From the NCBI RefSeq assembly GCF_000714935.1, contig NZ_JMIR01000033.1, forward strand, positions 1 to 51,460: DNA of 51,460 nucleotides, in the 5' to 3' direction. Position 1 is the first letter of the stretch. Every line of letters starts with the position of its first letter. The position numbers were made by a program, and so were the translations under genes. Source of the stretch: Tumebacillus flagellatus (GTDB taxonomy: Bacteria; Bacillota; Bacilli; Tumebacillales; Tumebacillaceae). This document shows, piece by piece, positions 23,023-31,620 of the stretch. The notes under the pieces are model-generated. The model was not told the origin of the DNA. It worked only from the letters and a program-made list of their open reading frames with translations, and searched no databases.

Positions 23023-23772
23023 TTGTCGATGTTGGACAAAACGCTCACGAGAGGCACAACCGGACGAGAGCAGTCCGCTGTTGAGCAGAAACGCGGCGCC
23101 GTCAGGCGCATCGGCGGAATTCTGCGCCGATTGCTGACGGGAGACGCCCTGTCTTACGTGTCGAGTTTTTATTGGAGCCTGCGGTTGCGCGGAAAGTTGG
23201 GAATGCCGTTGCCGGTCTTCACGCATTGGAAGACGCGTTGGAGCGTCGCTCGCACCGCCAAATTGGTCGTCCGCGACCGCTTGATCATCGGGCGGATGGA
23301 CACCCAAATCGGGCAAAACGGCCAAGAAGGTCTCGACCGCAACGTCATTCAAATCGGCGAAGGCGGTGTGATGGACGTGGACGGATCGGTCACGTTTGGT
23401 CCTGGCGTGCGCGTGCTGGTCGGGCCGAACGCCAAACTCAAGATCGGGGATCGCAGCTACATCACCGCCAATTCGAAATTGATCGTCAAAACCGACATTG
23501 AAATCGGTTCCGGCTGTGCAATTTCCTGGGATGTTCAAATAATGGACACAGATTTCCACCACGTTGCCGAAGGTCGCCCGAACACCAAGCCGATCAAGAT
23601 CGGCAACAACGTCTGGATCGGGTCCCGCGCCACGATTTTGAAAGGCGTCACCATCGGCGACGGCGCGATCATCGCGGCCGGTGCCGTCGTGACCAAGGAC
23701 GTCGCTCCTCGTCAGATTGTCGCCGGCAACCCGGCGCGCGTCGTCAAAGAAGAAGTCAACTGGGTGCCGTAA
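23023..23772 (+). CDS. Left-handed beta-helix acyltransferase (hexapeptide repeats), 249 aa
   Basis: The protein resembles WbbJ/LacA-type O-acetyltransferases that decorate polysaccharides or cell-surface sugars. Hexapeptide repeats begin near residue 105 ([17 protein letters not shown]) and run to [20 protein letters not shown] and [14 protein letters not shown], ending in the family terminus A-G-N-P-A-R-V-V-K. The catalytic His is probably in [11 protein letters not shown] 23023 lies eight bases after GGAGG; ATG 23029 is an alternative with poorer spacing. The first 60 residues are basic and not part of the helix. No polysaccharide gene cluster is adjacent. Confidence 0.8.
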   Translation: MSMLDKTLTRGTTGREQSAVEQKRGAVRRIGGILRRLLTGDALSYVSSFYWSLRLRGKLGMPLPVFTHWKTRWSVARTAKLVVRDRLIIGRMDTQIGQNGQEGLDRNVIQIGEGGVMDVDGSVTFGPGVRVLVGPNAKLKIGDRSYITANSKLIVKTDIEIGSGCAISWDVQIMDTDFHHVAEGRPNTKPIKIGNNVWIGSRATILKGVTIGDGAIIAAGAVVTKDVAPRQIVAGNPARVVKEEVNWVP

Positions 23773-23802
23773 TCACATCCGGAATGAAATCTTGAATAAT
23801 AG

Positions 23803-23840
23803 CACGCTTTCGCACTCGCTGCGCAAAGCGTGTTTTTTTT
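23803..23840 (+). terminator. Terminator of the acyltransferase gene
   Basis: CACGCTTT pairs with AAAGCGTG around a 14-base loop and is followed by eight T residues. Confidence 0.8.
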
Positions 23841-23880
23841 AGGGCATTTGGGCTTTCCTATCACGGCTTGCACGGGAAAC

Positions 23881-23913
23881 AAAAAAACACCCCGCGCGAG
23901 GCGGAGTGTTTTT
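23881..23913. terminator. Bidirectional terminator after korB (copy 1)
   Basis: AAAAACAC pairs with GTGTTTTT, with a GC-rich inner arm; U-runs appear on both strands. It ends the minus-strand korAB transcript. Confidence 0.75.
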
Positions 23914-23933
23914 GCTGATTCCGAGAATCCGGC

Positions 23934-24803
23934 TTACACGAATTCCTTCATGGTTTTGGTCAGGAAGTCTTCGGAAAGCGGGAGTTCGTGGTTGACGATC
24001 GGCTCTTCTTTGTAGCCCGGAATGAGGTCTTCGTAGGCTTTGAGGGACTCGTTTTGGTACAGGATACCGGTGACGAGGCCTTTGTGTTCCATAACCGTCG
24101 CCATCGCTTGGATGCGGTTGGTTTTGTCGTAGCCTTCGATGGTGTCCACGACGGTGATGTTTTCCTTATACCAGTCGTAGGTGTTGGTTTTGTTGTAGGT
24201 GACGCACGGCGAGTAGACGCTGACGAGCGAGAAGCCCTTATGCGCGATCGCCGCTTTGATGATTTCGGTCAATTGCTTGATGTCCGAAGAGAAGCCTTGA
24301 GCCAGGAAGCCGATGCCAGCAGACAGAGCGACTTGTGCCGGAACGAGCGCGTTCTCGATGTTGCCTTCCGGAGTGGACTTCGGGTTCTTGAAGCCTTGCG
24401 CGGAAGTCGGGGAGGTTTGACCTTTGGTCAGACCGTAGATGTTGTTGTCCATCACGATGTAGGTGATGTCCATGTTGCGGCGTGCCGCGTGCATGAAGTG
24501 GTGCAGGCCGATCCCGAAGCCGTCGCCGTCGCCGCCGGAAGCGATGACAGTCAGGTCGCGGTTCGCCAGTTTCACGCCTTGCGCGACCGGGAGCGAACGA
24601 CCGTGGATGGTGTGGAAACCGTAGGAGTTGATGTAGCCGGAGATACGGCCGGAGCAACCGATCCCGGAGATGACTGCTACTTCTTCCGGTTCTTTGCCGG
24701 ATTCCGCGAGTGCTTTTTGAATGGCGGCTTGGACGGAGAAGTCGCCGCAACCCGGGCACCAGTTCGGGCGTACTTCGTTACGGAAATCTTTTACTGTTGC
24801 CAC
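23934..24803 (-). CDS. korB: 2-oxoacid:ferredoxin oxidoreductase beta subunit (copy 1), 289 aa
   Basis: This is the thiamine-diphosphate and iron-sulfur subunit of a KorAB-type enzyme that oxidises 2-oxoglutarate or a similar 2-oxoacid to its acyl-CoA and reduces ferredoxin. Cluster cysteines are in NWCPGCGDF (C16, C19), GIGCSG (C50) and YSPCVTYN (about 200). The ThDP/Mg motif is ASGGDGDGFGIG. The order alpha-then-beta with a one-base gap shows one operon. No separate delta (ferredoxin) subunit is present, as in the two-subunit Kor type. A second, divergent copy lies at 47.6-50.2 kb. Confidence 0.9.
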   Translation of the reverse strand: MATVKDFRNEVRPNWCPGCGDFSVQAAIQKALAESGKEPEEVAVISGIGCSGRISGYINSYGFHTIHGRSLPVAQGVKLANRDLTVIASGGDGDGFGIGLHHFMHAARRNMDITYIVMDNNIYGLTKGQTSPTSAQGFKNPKSTPEGNIENALVPAQVALSAGIGFLAQGFSSDIKQLTEIIKAAIAHKGFSLVSVYSPCVTYNKTNTYDWYKENITVVDTIEGYDKTNRIQAMATVMEHKGLVTGILYQNESLKAYEDLIPGYKEEPIVNHELPLSEDFLTKTMKEFV

Positions 24804-24804
24804 T

Positions 24805-26535
24805 TTAGTTCAGCTCCTTTACGAAGGTGAAGATTTCGGACGGGATGTACGGGTTCCCGTCGTACTTGACTTGGGAAATAAACTCGCCTTGAACACCGTT
24901 GAAGCGCATGATGTTCTTCAGCTGGCCGGTTGCGTTGTTTTCGATGACAACGACCTTCTTCGCTTTGCTGACGAACTTCTGAACGGATTCAGTCGGGAAC
25001 GGGTTGAGAACTTTGATGTGCAGGTGGCCGACTTTTTGGCCTTCCGCTTGCAGGCGTTCCATCGCTTCGTCGATCAGGCCGGCGGTGGAGCCGACGCCGA
25101 TGAGCAGCGTATCGAAGTCTTCGTCGCCATTGAAGGAGAAGGAGTTCGGCAGCTCGATGCCGTCGAATTTGCCGAGACGCTTATCCATCATCTTGTTACG
25201 GATGTTCTTGTCTTCGGTCGGACGGCCCACTTCGGTGTGCTCAACGCCGGTCACGTGGTGGATGCCGCCTTTTTGACCCGGGAAGACGCGCGGAGAAATT
25301 TTGGAATCGGTGAACTCGTAACGCTTGAACAGCTGGCCGGCTGCAACAGCTTCCAATTGTTCTTGGGTTGCCAAGTTGCCGCGGTCGATGGAAACGCGGG
25401 AGAAGTCGAACTTCTCAACGGTTTGGTCGGACATCGACAGCGCGAGGTCGGTCAAGATGATCGTCGGAACTTGGTATTGTTCCGCCCAGTTGAACGCGTC
25501 AACGGTCATGTAGAAGCATTCTTCCGCGTTGGACGGCGCGACGACGATCTTTTGGATCTCGCCGTGGGTGCCCCACAGAGCTGCGTACATGTCGGACTGT
25601 TCATGCTTGGTCGGCATACCGGTGGACGGACCGCCGCGTTGGGTGTCGAAGATGACGATCGGGGTTTCGGTGATGCCTGCGAGACCGATCCCTTCCATCA
25701 TCAGCGCGAGACCCGGGCCGGACGTCGAGGTGCAGACGCGGGAGCCGCCGAAGGAAGCGCCGATCGACATGGTGACCGCTGCGATTTCGTCTTCGGTTTG
25801 CAGAACGTGGCCGCCGACTTTCGGCAGTTTCTTGATCAGGTATTCCATGATCTCGGAAGCCGGGGTGATCGGGTAGGCCGGCATGAGGCGAACGCCTGCT
25901 GCCAGTGCGCCGAAACCGCAAGCGTCGTTACCGGTCAGGTAGAGACGCTCGACACCGTCGCCAGGTGCAAGTTTCAGATCGGAGAGTTCGATGCCTTGGT
26001 CGATGACGTATTGGAAGCCCGCTTTCAGGGCGTTCATGTTGTTTTGAACAACTTGTTCGCCTTTGCGGAGGAACTTGTCGTTCAGGTAGGACAGGAAGGT
26101 TTCCGGCGAGAGGCCGAGAACCGCTGCGGTTGCGCCGACAGCGACCATGTTTTTCATGATGGCAGAGCCGTTTTCTTCTGCGATTTTGGTGAGCGGAACC
26201 GCGAAGAAACGGATTTGCTTGCCTTCCGGTGCGACCGGGTTGAATTTCGCGTCTGCAATCAGGACGCCGTTTTCACGAAGTTCGTGCGAGTTGAAATCGA
26301 TCGTCTCTTGGTCGAAAGCGATCAAGATGTCCAGGTAGTCGGCGTTCGCCAGACGAGATTTGGTACTGATGCGAATCTTGTAGTTGGTATGACCGCCCTT
26401 GATACGGGACGAGAAATGACGGTACCCGTAGATGAAGTAACCATGACGGTTCAGGCTGGTTGCCAAGATGTTACCGGTGGAATCGATACCTTCACCTTGT
26501 TGGCCCCCAACTTTCCAAGAAAGTTGTTCTAACAT
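24805..26535 (-). CDS. korA: 2-oxoacid:ferredoxin oxidoreductase alpha subunit (copy 1), 576 aa
   Basis: The N-terminal 190 residues form the gamma-type domain (W-K-V-G-G-Q-Q-G-E-G-I-D-S-T-G, RHFSSRIKGGHTNYKIR). The rest is the pyrimidine-binding alpha domain with AYPITPASEIMEYL, QTEDEIAAVTMSIGAS and the GPSTGMPTKHEQSDM segment, then the transketolase C-terminal-like domain (TLLIGVGSTAGLIDEAMERL). This gamma-alpha fusion is the usual KorA architecture and length. GAGGAG stands before the ATG. It is transcribed away from the adjacent GntR gene's 3' end, on the same strand. The enzyme supplies low-potential electrons and may replace or supplement 2-oxoglutarate dehydrogenase. Confidence 0.9.
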   Translation of the reverse strand: MLEQLSWKVGGQQGEGIDSTGNILATSLNRHGYFIYGYRHFSSRIKGGHTNYKIRISTKSRLANADYLDILIAFDQETIDFNSHELRENGVLIADAKFNPVAPEGKQIRFFAVPLTKIAEENGSAIMKNMVAVGATAAVLGLSPETFLSYLNDKFLRKGEQVVQNNMNALKAGFQYVIDQGIELSDLKLAPGDGVERLYLTGNDACGFGALAAGVRLMPAYPITPASEIMEYLIKKLPKVGGHVLQTEDEIAAVTMSIGASFGGSRVCTSTSGPGLALMMEGIGLAGITETPIVIFDTQRGGPSTGMPTKHEQSDMYAALWGTHGEIQKIVVAPSNAEECFYMTVDAFNWAEQYQVPTIILTDLALSMSDQTVEKFDFSRVSIDRGNLATQEQLEAVAAGQLFKRYEFTDSKISPRVFPGQKGGIHHVTGVEHTEVGRPTEDKNIRNKMMDKRLGKFDGIELPNSFSFNGDEDFDTLLIGVGSTAGLIDEAMERLQAEGQKVGHLHIKVLNPFPTESVQKFVSKAKKVVVIENNATGQLKNIMRFNGVQGEFISQVKYDGNPYIPSEIFTFVKELN

Positions 26536-26613
26536 GTTTCAGTTCCACTCCTCGTAGACATTAAGTGAAGTACTCTTATTATACAACTCGGGTGTGAGGA
26601 TCGAAAAATTGGA

Positions 26614-27576
26614 TCATTGGCGTCGTAAATCAATTAATGCGGCGCGCAACAAATTGATCGAGGCCACATCCGGCTTGTAAACAAATTCAATGATCTCTTG
26701 GCGGCGGGTCATGTGCTGCTCGACATCGCGGCGACGGCCCGGTGAACAGATGATCACGTCGAGGCTGTGCACGATGTCGGCGATGTCTTGCTCCGAATGT
26801 TTTGTAAACACGCGGATGTCCACGCCGTCGAGACCTGCGTTCTTGAGCGCCAGTAATACTTTGCCCGCAAAGTTCTCCGACTTACACACCAAACCAATTT
26901 TTCTTCCCATTGGAATGCGTGCAATCCGGACGATCGTCTCCAATTGCGGGTCCAGCGCGATGGCCAGCACGTTTTTACGCGGGCCTAACAGATCTTTAAC
27001 CTCATCATAATGAAAGAATGTTGTAATGACAAGGTCGGATGCAAACACATCCGGCAGATAGCGGTCGAGGTCTTGGCTTAAGTCCTCCAACACCATCGGC
27101 GTGATCGTGACGCCGGAATCAAACTGCAATTTCTTGGAGAAGTACTCGACTTGCTCGCGGTTGCACTCGATGAACACCACGCGTACTTTGCTGAGAATCT
27201 CCAGCTTCTGGCGGGCGCGTTCCGTTGTGAACTCGGCGAATTCCTCCAAGGTGAAACCCAATTGCAGGCCTTCTTCCATCGCCACATCGATGATTTTGAG
27301 CAGCAGTTCCTTCCGATTCTCGATGCGGACGGCGTCGTCACGGTCACAGACGAACGTGCCTCGCCCTTGAACCGAGCTTAGGACGCCCTCAGCTTCAAGT
27401 TCTTGGTACGCTTGTGATACCGTGTTGCGGCTCACTTTGAGCTTCTCAGACAGTTCCCGCTCCGTGGGAAGTTTGTCGCCGGTTTTCCACACGCCTGATT
27501 TGATCTCGGCGAGGACGGCTTCCTTCACCTGTATGTAGAGGGGAATTCCGTTTTTCCGCACAATCGGAAACGGCAT
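26614..27576 (-). CDS. GntR-family transcriptional regulator, 320 aa
   Basis: The N-terminal winged helix is clear at residues 10-75: GIPLYIQVKEAVLAEI, GDKLPTERELSEKLKVSRNT, then VSQAYQELEAEGVLSSVQG with the usual GRGTFV. The C-terminal 240 residues are not FadR, HutC or aminotransferase domains. They look like a receiver- or periplasmic-binding-like alpha/beta domain (KVRVVFIECNREQVEYFSKK, ASDLVITTFFHYDEV). It lies 79 bases upstream of korA on the same strand and may regulate korAB, but the 16-bp palindrome at its own start suggests mainly autoregulation. Confidence 0.85.
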   Translation of the reverse strand: MPFPIVRKNGIPLYIQVKEAVLAEIKSGVWKTGDKLPTERELSEKLKVSRNTVSQAYQELEAEGVLSSVQGRGTFVCDRDDAVRIENRKELLLKIIDVAMEEGLQLGFTLEEFAEFTTERARQKLEILSKVRVVFIECNREQVEYFSKKLQFDSGVTITPMVLEDLSQDLDRYLPDVFASDLVITTFFHYDEVKDLLGPRKNVLAIALDPQLETIVRIARIPMGRKIGLVCKSENFAGKVLLALKNAGLDGVDIRVFTKHSEQDIADIVHSLDVIICSPGRRRDVEQHMTRRQEIIEFVYKPDVASINLLRAALIDLRRQ

Positions 27577-27592
27577 GTGCTCACCTCATCAA

Positions 27593-27608
27593 AATGGATT
27601 AATCCATT
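27593..27608. promoter_or_regulatory. 16-bp perfect palindrome, probable GntR operator
   Basis: AATGGATTAATCCATT lies 17 bases upstream of the GntR gene's start codon, between that gene and the divergent glycerophosphodiesterase gene. A perfect palindrome at this place fits a dimeric winged-helix repressor site. The motif is not repeated before korA. Confidence 0.5.
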
Positions 27609-27719
27609 GGTCCTACACCTTGCTTCGCACACATTATACACCTACAACCGCGATACGAAAAGTTCATTTTGCGGAAAGTTCCTCGATTTGCTATCTTTTG
27701 GCTGGGAGGCGTTGTTGAG

Positions 27720-28469
27720 ATGAGACCGAATAGGGAAAAAGTGCTAAATCTGGCCCACCGGGGGGCTTCCGGGCATGCGCCGGAGAACACGATGGAGGCG
27801 TTTTACAGAGCAGAACAGCTGGGAGCGGACGGGTTTGAGTTCGACGTCCAATTGACACGGGACGGTGTTCCGGTCGTGATTCACGACGAAACGCTTAACC
27901 GGACCACAAACGGGCAAGGCTATGTCTATATGCATACGTTGGACGAACTGCGCGCGTTGGACGCGGGATCATGGTACGCCCCGCAATACAAAGGGTTGCA
28001 GATCCCCACGCTTCAAGAAGTGATCGAAACGTTCGGCGGACGCATGGTGTTGAATATTGAACTGAAAAACTCCATCTTCGACATGCCGGGTTTGGAAGAA
28101 AAGACATTGGACCTGATTCGTTGCAACCAAATTGAAAATTCGGTCGTGGTTTCTTCGTTCCACCACGGGTCGATGCAGAAGTTTCATGCGCTCGCTCCCG
28201 ATATCAAGTGCGGGCTGCTTTACGACTGCGTGATCGTGGGAGCGACAGAGTATGCCGAGCGCCTGGGCGCGTCTGCGTTGCATCCTTTTTTTGCGACGGT
28301 GAAGCCGGAATTGGTGGCGGAGGCGCATCGAGCAGGGCTGGAAGTGAATGTTTGGACTGTAAACGAAATGGACCATATGCGGTTGGCTGTCCTCTCCGGG
28401 GTGGATGCCATGATCACGAACTACCCGGACCGGTTGAAATCGGTTCTTGAGTCCTCTCCTATTATATAG
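27720..28469 (+). CDS. Glycerophosphodiester phosphodiesterase, 249 aa
   Basis: The enzyme hydrolyses glycerophosphodiesters to glycerol 3-phosphate and an alcohol. Its TIM-barrel motifs are complete: LAHRGASGHAPENT with the catalytic His-Arg, then E-F-D-V-Q-L-T-R-D-G, PVVIHDETLNRTTNG with the second His, and LNIELKNS. The C-terminal VNVWTVNEMDHMRL and GVDAMITNYPDRL are also typical. The start is ATG 27720 with GGGAGG ten bases upstream. No signal peptide is present, so it is the cytoplasmic UgpQ/GlpQ2-like type. It is divergent from the GntR gene and shares its upstream region. Confidence 0.9.
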   Translation: MRPNREKVLNLAHRGASGHAPENTMEAFYRAEQLGADGFEFDVQLTRDGVPVVIHDETLNRTTNGQGYVYMHTLDELRALDAGSWYAPQYKGLQIPTLQEVIETFGGRMVLNIELKNSIFDMPGLEEKTLDLIRCNQIENSVVVSSFHHGSMQKFHALAPDIKCGLLYDCVIVGATEYAERLGASALHPFFATVKPELVAEAHRAGLEVNVWTVNEMDHMRLAVLSGVDAMITNYPDRLKSVLESSPII

Positions 28470-28579
28470 GTAGAGATACCTCGCACGAAGGGCGCTAGCA
28501 CCGGACGGCGGGGTTTTCTATTGGTCGGAGATGCGTTCGACCAATCTGTTGGTTATACTTGAAAGTGGAGGTGGACAAC

Positions 28580-29005
28580 GTGCCTTTTCACACCGGTTTG
28601 ATCGGCAAGTACGACCGACATTACTATGAAATTTACCGGGCGCCGACGCGTTCCGACATACGTAAACTTACCGAGCAGAGCGAATACAAACAGAAATGCC
28701 GCTTGCTGCTGACGGAAGAGGGGGAGCTGTTTGCGTTTCCCATCGAACTGCTTCATAACCTCGCCACGGCGGAATTGGACCATGAGGGGATCTCGATCGT
28801 TTGTTTTTTTGACGAGAACCGTTTGGAAGCGGCGGATGTGGGGAATCTTGATCATGAAGACCTCTGTCGCGCCGTCCAGCAAGCGGCGGAAGGGTTCCGG
28901 CAGTTAGGTTTTGGAGACGACACCGATGTTCGCGTGATCCTAAACCAAGGCCTCTGGGGGGATCGAACTTTGAAATTTTGCGATGTCGTGTCAGGAAATT
29001 GGTGA
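28580..29005 (+). CDS. Hypothetical protein, 141 aa
   Basis: A soluble acidic protein of unknown function. The N-terminal half reads as alternating strands (GKYDRHYYEIYRAPTRSDI, then KCRLLLTEEGELFAFPIELL). The C-terminal half has helices, with EDLCRAVQQAAEGFRQLGFG, and a Trp-containing end. I choose GTG 28580 because GGAGG stands eight bases upstream; the open frame also contains a TTG at 28559. It lies between the phosphodiesterase and the DEAD-box helicase genes. Confidence 0.7.
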   Translation: MPFHTGLIGKYDRHYYEIYRAPTRSDIRKLTEQSEYKQKCRLLLTEEGELFAFPIELLHNLATAELDHEGISIVCFFDENRLEAADVGNLDHEDLCRAVQQAAEGFRQLGFGDDTDVRVILNQGLWGDRTLKFCDVVSGNW

Positions 29006-29048
29006 CAAGATAGCCAAACTATGATATCATCATTATTTGGAGCATAGA

Positions 29049-29078
29049 GAAGAGCTTCAGCGCTCTTCTTTTTCTTTT
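29049..29078 (+). terminator. Terminator or attenuator in the helicase leader
   Basis: GAAGAGC pairs with GCTCTTC around a 6-base loop and is followed by TTTTTCTTTT. It lies 40 bases after the hypothetical gene and 80 before the helicase start, so it either ends the upstream transcript or attenuates the helicase leader. Confidence 0.55.
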
Positions 29079-29156
29079 GCGTCTGCATACAACCGAGGTC
29101 AAAATGTGGGCACACTAGACCAAGAAGGTTTTTTTATTATAGGAGGAACAAGATCT

Positions 29157-30848
29157 ATGGCAATGTTTTCTGAACTGGGAATTGATACAAACGTACTGCG
29201 CTCGTTGGAAGAGATGGGCTTTGAATCGGCAACCCCGATCCAAGCAGAAACCATCCCGCTCGCGATGCAAGGCATCGACGTGATCGGGCAAGCGCAAACC
29301 GGTACGGGGAAGACGGCTGCGTTCGTCATCCCGACCCTGGCGCGCGTGGATAAGAACCGCAACGCCATCCAAGTGTTGATCATCGCGCCGACGCGCGAAC
29401 TCGCAATCCAAGTCGCGGACGAGACTTCCAAACTCGGCAAGTTCTCCCGCGTGAACGTTCTGCCGGTCTACGGCGGTCAACCGATCGACCGTCAAATCAA
29501 AGCGCTCAAGCGCAACCCGGAATTCATCATCGGCACGCCGGGCCGTCTGCTCGACCACATCCGCCGCAAGACGATCAAACTGCAAGACGTCACGACGGTC
29601 ATCTTGGACGAAGCGGACGAAATGCTCGACATGGGCTTCCTCGAAGACATCGAAGCGATTCTCGCCGAAGTGCCGGATGAGCGCCAAACCCTGCTGTTCT
29701 CCGCGACGATGCCGGACCCGATCCGCCGTCTGGCGGAGCGCTTCATGAAAGACCCGCAAACGGTCAAGATCCAACCGCAAGGCGTCACCGCGCCGAAGAT
29801 CGCGCAAATCTACTATGAGGTGGCTGACAAGAACAAAGTCGACGCGCTGACCCGTCTCCTGGACGTGGAAGACCCGGAACTCGGCGTGATTTTCTGCCGC
29901 ACCAAGAAGGGCGTTGACGAACTGCAAAAACTCCTGCAAGCGCGCGGCTACCTCGCGTCCGGCTTGCACGGCGACATGACCCAGCGCGAACGCGACCAAG
30001 TCATGCATCAGTTCCGTCAAGGCACGATCGACCTCTTGATCGCAACCGACGTGGCGGCGCGCGGTCTCGACGTCGAAGGCGTTTCGCACGTTATCAACTA
30101 CGACATTCCGCAAGACGTGGACTCCTACGTGCACCGAATCGGCCGTACCGGTCGCGCCGGCCGCGAGGGCAAAGCGTTGACGCTGGTTACCCCGCGCGAG
30201 TTCAAACTCCTGCGCATGATCGAGCAAGCGATCGGCAAGCGCATCCACAAGTCGCTGCTCCCGACGCTCGCAGAACTGAAAGAACGCCAGCAATCCCGCA
30301 TCATGGAACGCGTCCTGAACGGCATGGAGGACATCGAACCGCAATTCGAGGAACTGGCGAACGAACTGCTTAACCAGCACGATTCCGTGCAAATCGTGGC
30401 GGCGGCGCTGAAGATCATCGGCGAAGACCTCGTCGGCGACCAAGAGCTGACCTCCATCGACAAGAGCCTTGAGGAAGTCATCGACTTCTCCAAACGCTTC
30501 CGTGAAATGCGCGACCAACGTCGCAACGAGCGCGGCGGCGGCGGCGGTGGCTATGGAAACCGCGGCGGCGGCGGCGGTTACGGCAACAAGGGCGGCGGCT
30601 ACGGCAATCGCGGCGGCGGCGGCGGCGGCGGCGGCTACCGCGGTCGTGACGGCGAGCGTCGCAGCGGCGGTGGTGGTTACCGTGGCGGCGGCGAAGGCGG
30701 CGGCTATCGCGGTCGTGACGGCGAACGTCGCGGCGGCGGTGCAGGCGGCGGCGGCTTCGGCAAGGGCGGTTTCAAGGAACGCAGCGGCGAATCCCGTCGC
30801 GCTTCCGGCGAGAACAAAGGCGGCGCACCGCGCGGCCCGCGTTTCTAA
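29157..30848 (+). CDS. cshA: DEAD-box RNA helicase, CshA-like, with RGG-rich tail, 563 aa
   Basis: An ATP-dependent RNA helicase of the cold-shock and mRNA-decay type. All core motifs are present: Q motif A-T-P-I-Q, motif I AQTGTGKT, PTRELA, GTPGR, DEAD in VILDEADEMLDMG, SAT, and the C-domain ATDVAARGLDVEG and HRIGRTGRAGREG. After a dimerisation-like region (residues about 370-455) come about 100 residues of Gly-rich repeats with Y-G-N-R and G-R-D-G-E-R-R units, an RNA-binding RGG tail. AGGAGG lies eight to nine bases before ATG 29157. The long tail is encoded by GGC repeats that are prone to slippage, so its length may vary between strains. Confidence 0.92.
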   Translation: MAMFSELGIDTNVLRSLEEMGFESATPIQAETIPLAMQGIDVIGQAQTGTGKTAAFVIPTLARVDKNRNAIQVLIIAPTRELAIQVADETSKLGKFSRVNVLPVYGGQPIDRQIKALKRNPEFIIGTPGRLLDHIRRKTIKLQDVTTVILDEADEMLDMGFLEDIEAILAEVPDERQTLLFSATMPDPIRRLAERFMKDPQTVKIQPQGVTAPKIAQIYYEVADKNKVDALTRLLDVEDPELGVIFCRTKKGVDELQKLLQARGYLASGLHGDMTQRERDQVMHQFRQGTIDLLIATDVAARGLDVEGVSHVINYDIPQDVDSYVHRIGRTGRAGREGKALTLVTPREFKLLRMIEQAIGKRIHKSLLPTLAELKERQQSRIMERVLNGMEDIEPQFEELANELLNQHDSVQIVAAALKIIGEDLVGDQELTSIDKSLEEVIDFSKRFREMRDQRRNERGGGGGGYGNRGGGGGYGNKGGGYGNRGGGGGGGGYRGRDGERRSGGGGYRGGGEGGGYRGRDGERRGGGAGGGGFGKGGFKERSGESRRASGENKGGAPRGPRF

Positions 30849-30860
30849 TCTGACGTACGC

Positions 30861-30903
30861 AAAAAGTCACGGTTCTGCATCTTGCAGAGCCGTGACTTTT
30901 TTT
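30861..30903 (+). terminator. Terminator of the helicase gene
   Basis: AAAAAGTCACGG-TTCTGCA pairs with TGCAGAG-CCGTGACTTTTTTT, a long, nearly perfect hairpin with a U-tract. Confidence 0.85.
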
Positions 30904-30963
30904 CTGGCAATGCTACAATAGAGTTGAGAAAATTGCGGAAAACGCAGGGGAGAACCAACACTC

Positions 30964-31485
30964 ATGAAACGTAGCAAAGGAACCAACCTGATCCTCTGGC
31001 TCATCGTCCTCGTCGTGGTGTTCAGCGGCGTGACGTGGTGGCTGATGGATCAACAGTTGGCGCAAAACAAAGGGCAGAAAACCCTCAAGACGTACACCCT
31101 TCACGAAAACGTGATCGTGGGCCCATTCGCGGTCGAACTGACCGATTTGAAAAAAACGAACCGGATCGTCGGTGATAACAATGCAACGGAAGCGCGCGGA
31201 ACGTACTACAAAGTGAACTTCTCGATGCGCAACCTTCAGGGCACTCCGTTGCCGGTCACCCTCTCGCAATTTAAACTTTTGCTGCCGGACGGGTCCCTGC
31301 TTGCGGCTGACAACACGGCAAGTCTTTTGGCAGTCCCGACGGGAAAAGCGTTCTTCCTCCGCAACGTGGAGGGCAAGGAGACGATCAACGGCACCGTCGT
31401 GTTTGACGTCCCCAACGTCCCGCTGGTGCGGATGCAGTTGACGTCGGGGGACGGCTCGCAGACGGTCAACTTTGATTTAAAATAA
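30964..31485 (+). CDS. Membrane-anchored DUF4352-like protein, 173 aa
   Basis: One N-terminal transmembrane segment (NLILWLIVLVVVFSGVTWWL, residues 8-27) anchors an extracellular Ig-like domain. The domain pattern fits DUF4352/telokin-like: ENVIVGPFAVELTDLKKTNR, then G-T-Y-Y-K-V-N-F-S-M-R-N-L, KLLLPDGSLL and a final strand near MQLTSGDGSQTVNFDL. Such proteins are common on Gram-positive surfaces; the role is not known. It is a single gene with its own terminator. Confidence 0.75.
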   Translation: MKRSKGTNLILWLIVLVVVFSGVTWWLMDQQLAQNKGQKTLKTYTLHENVIVGPFAVELTDLKKTNRIVGDNNATEARGTYYKVNFSMRNLQGTPLPVTLSQFKLLLPDGSLLAADNTASLLAVPTGKAFFLRNVEGKETINGTVVFDVPNVPLVRMQLTSGDGSQTVNFDLK

Positions 31486-31500
31486 CGGAAAAACGGAAAG

Positions 31501-31539
31501 AAAGCTCTCACTAGCGCCGAGCAAAGGAGAGCTTTTTTT
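31501..31539 (+). terminator. Intrinsic terminator
   Basis: AAAGCTCTC pairs with GAGAGCTTT, followed by TTTTTG. Confidence 0.75.
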
Positions 31540-31573
31540 GTTATTCGAGGAGCGTGTCAGGGCGAACGAAATA

Positions 31574-31606
31574 AAGCACTCCACTTGAGCGGGCAGTGGA
31601 GTGCTT
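31574..31606 (-). terminator. Terminator of the tenI-thiO operon
   Basis: An 11-bp perfect stem AAGCACTCCAC/GTGGAGTGCTT lies 14 bases past the thiO stop codon; the minus-strand U-tract is short (TTTATTT). Confidence 0.65.
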
Positions 31607-31620
31607 ATTACTAGTATGCG

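Noticed and set aside
30540-30800. Repeat region as a mobile element or satellite
   Set aside because: The GGC-rich repeats simply encode the Gly-rich RGG tail of the helicase in frame.
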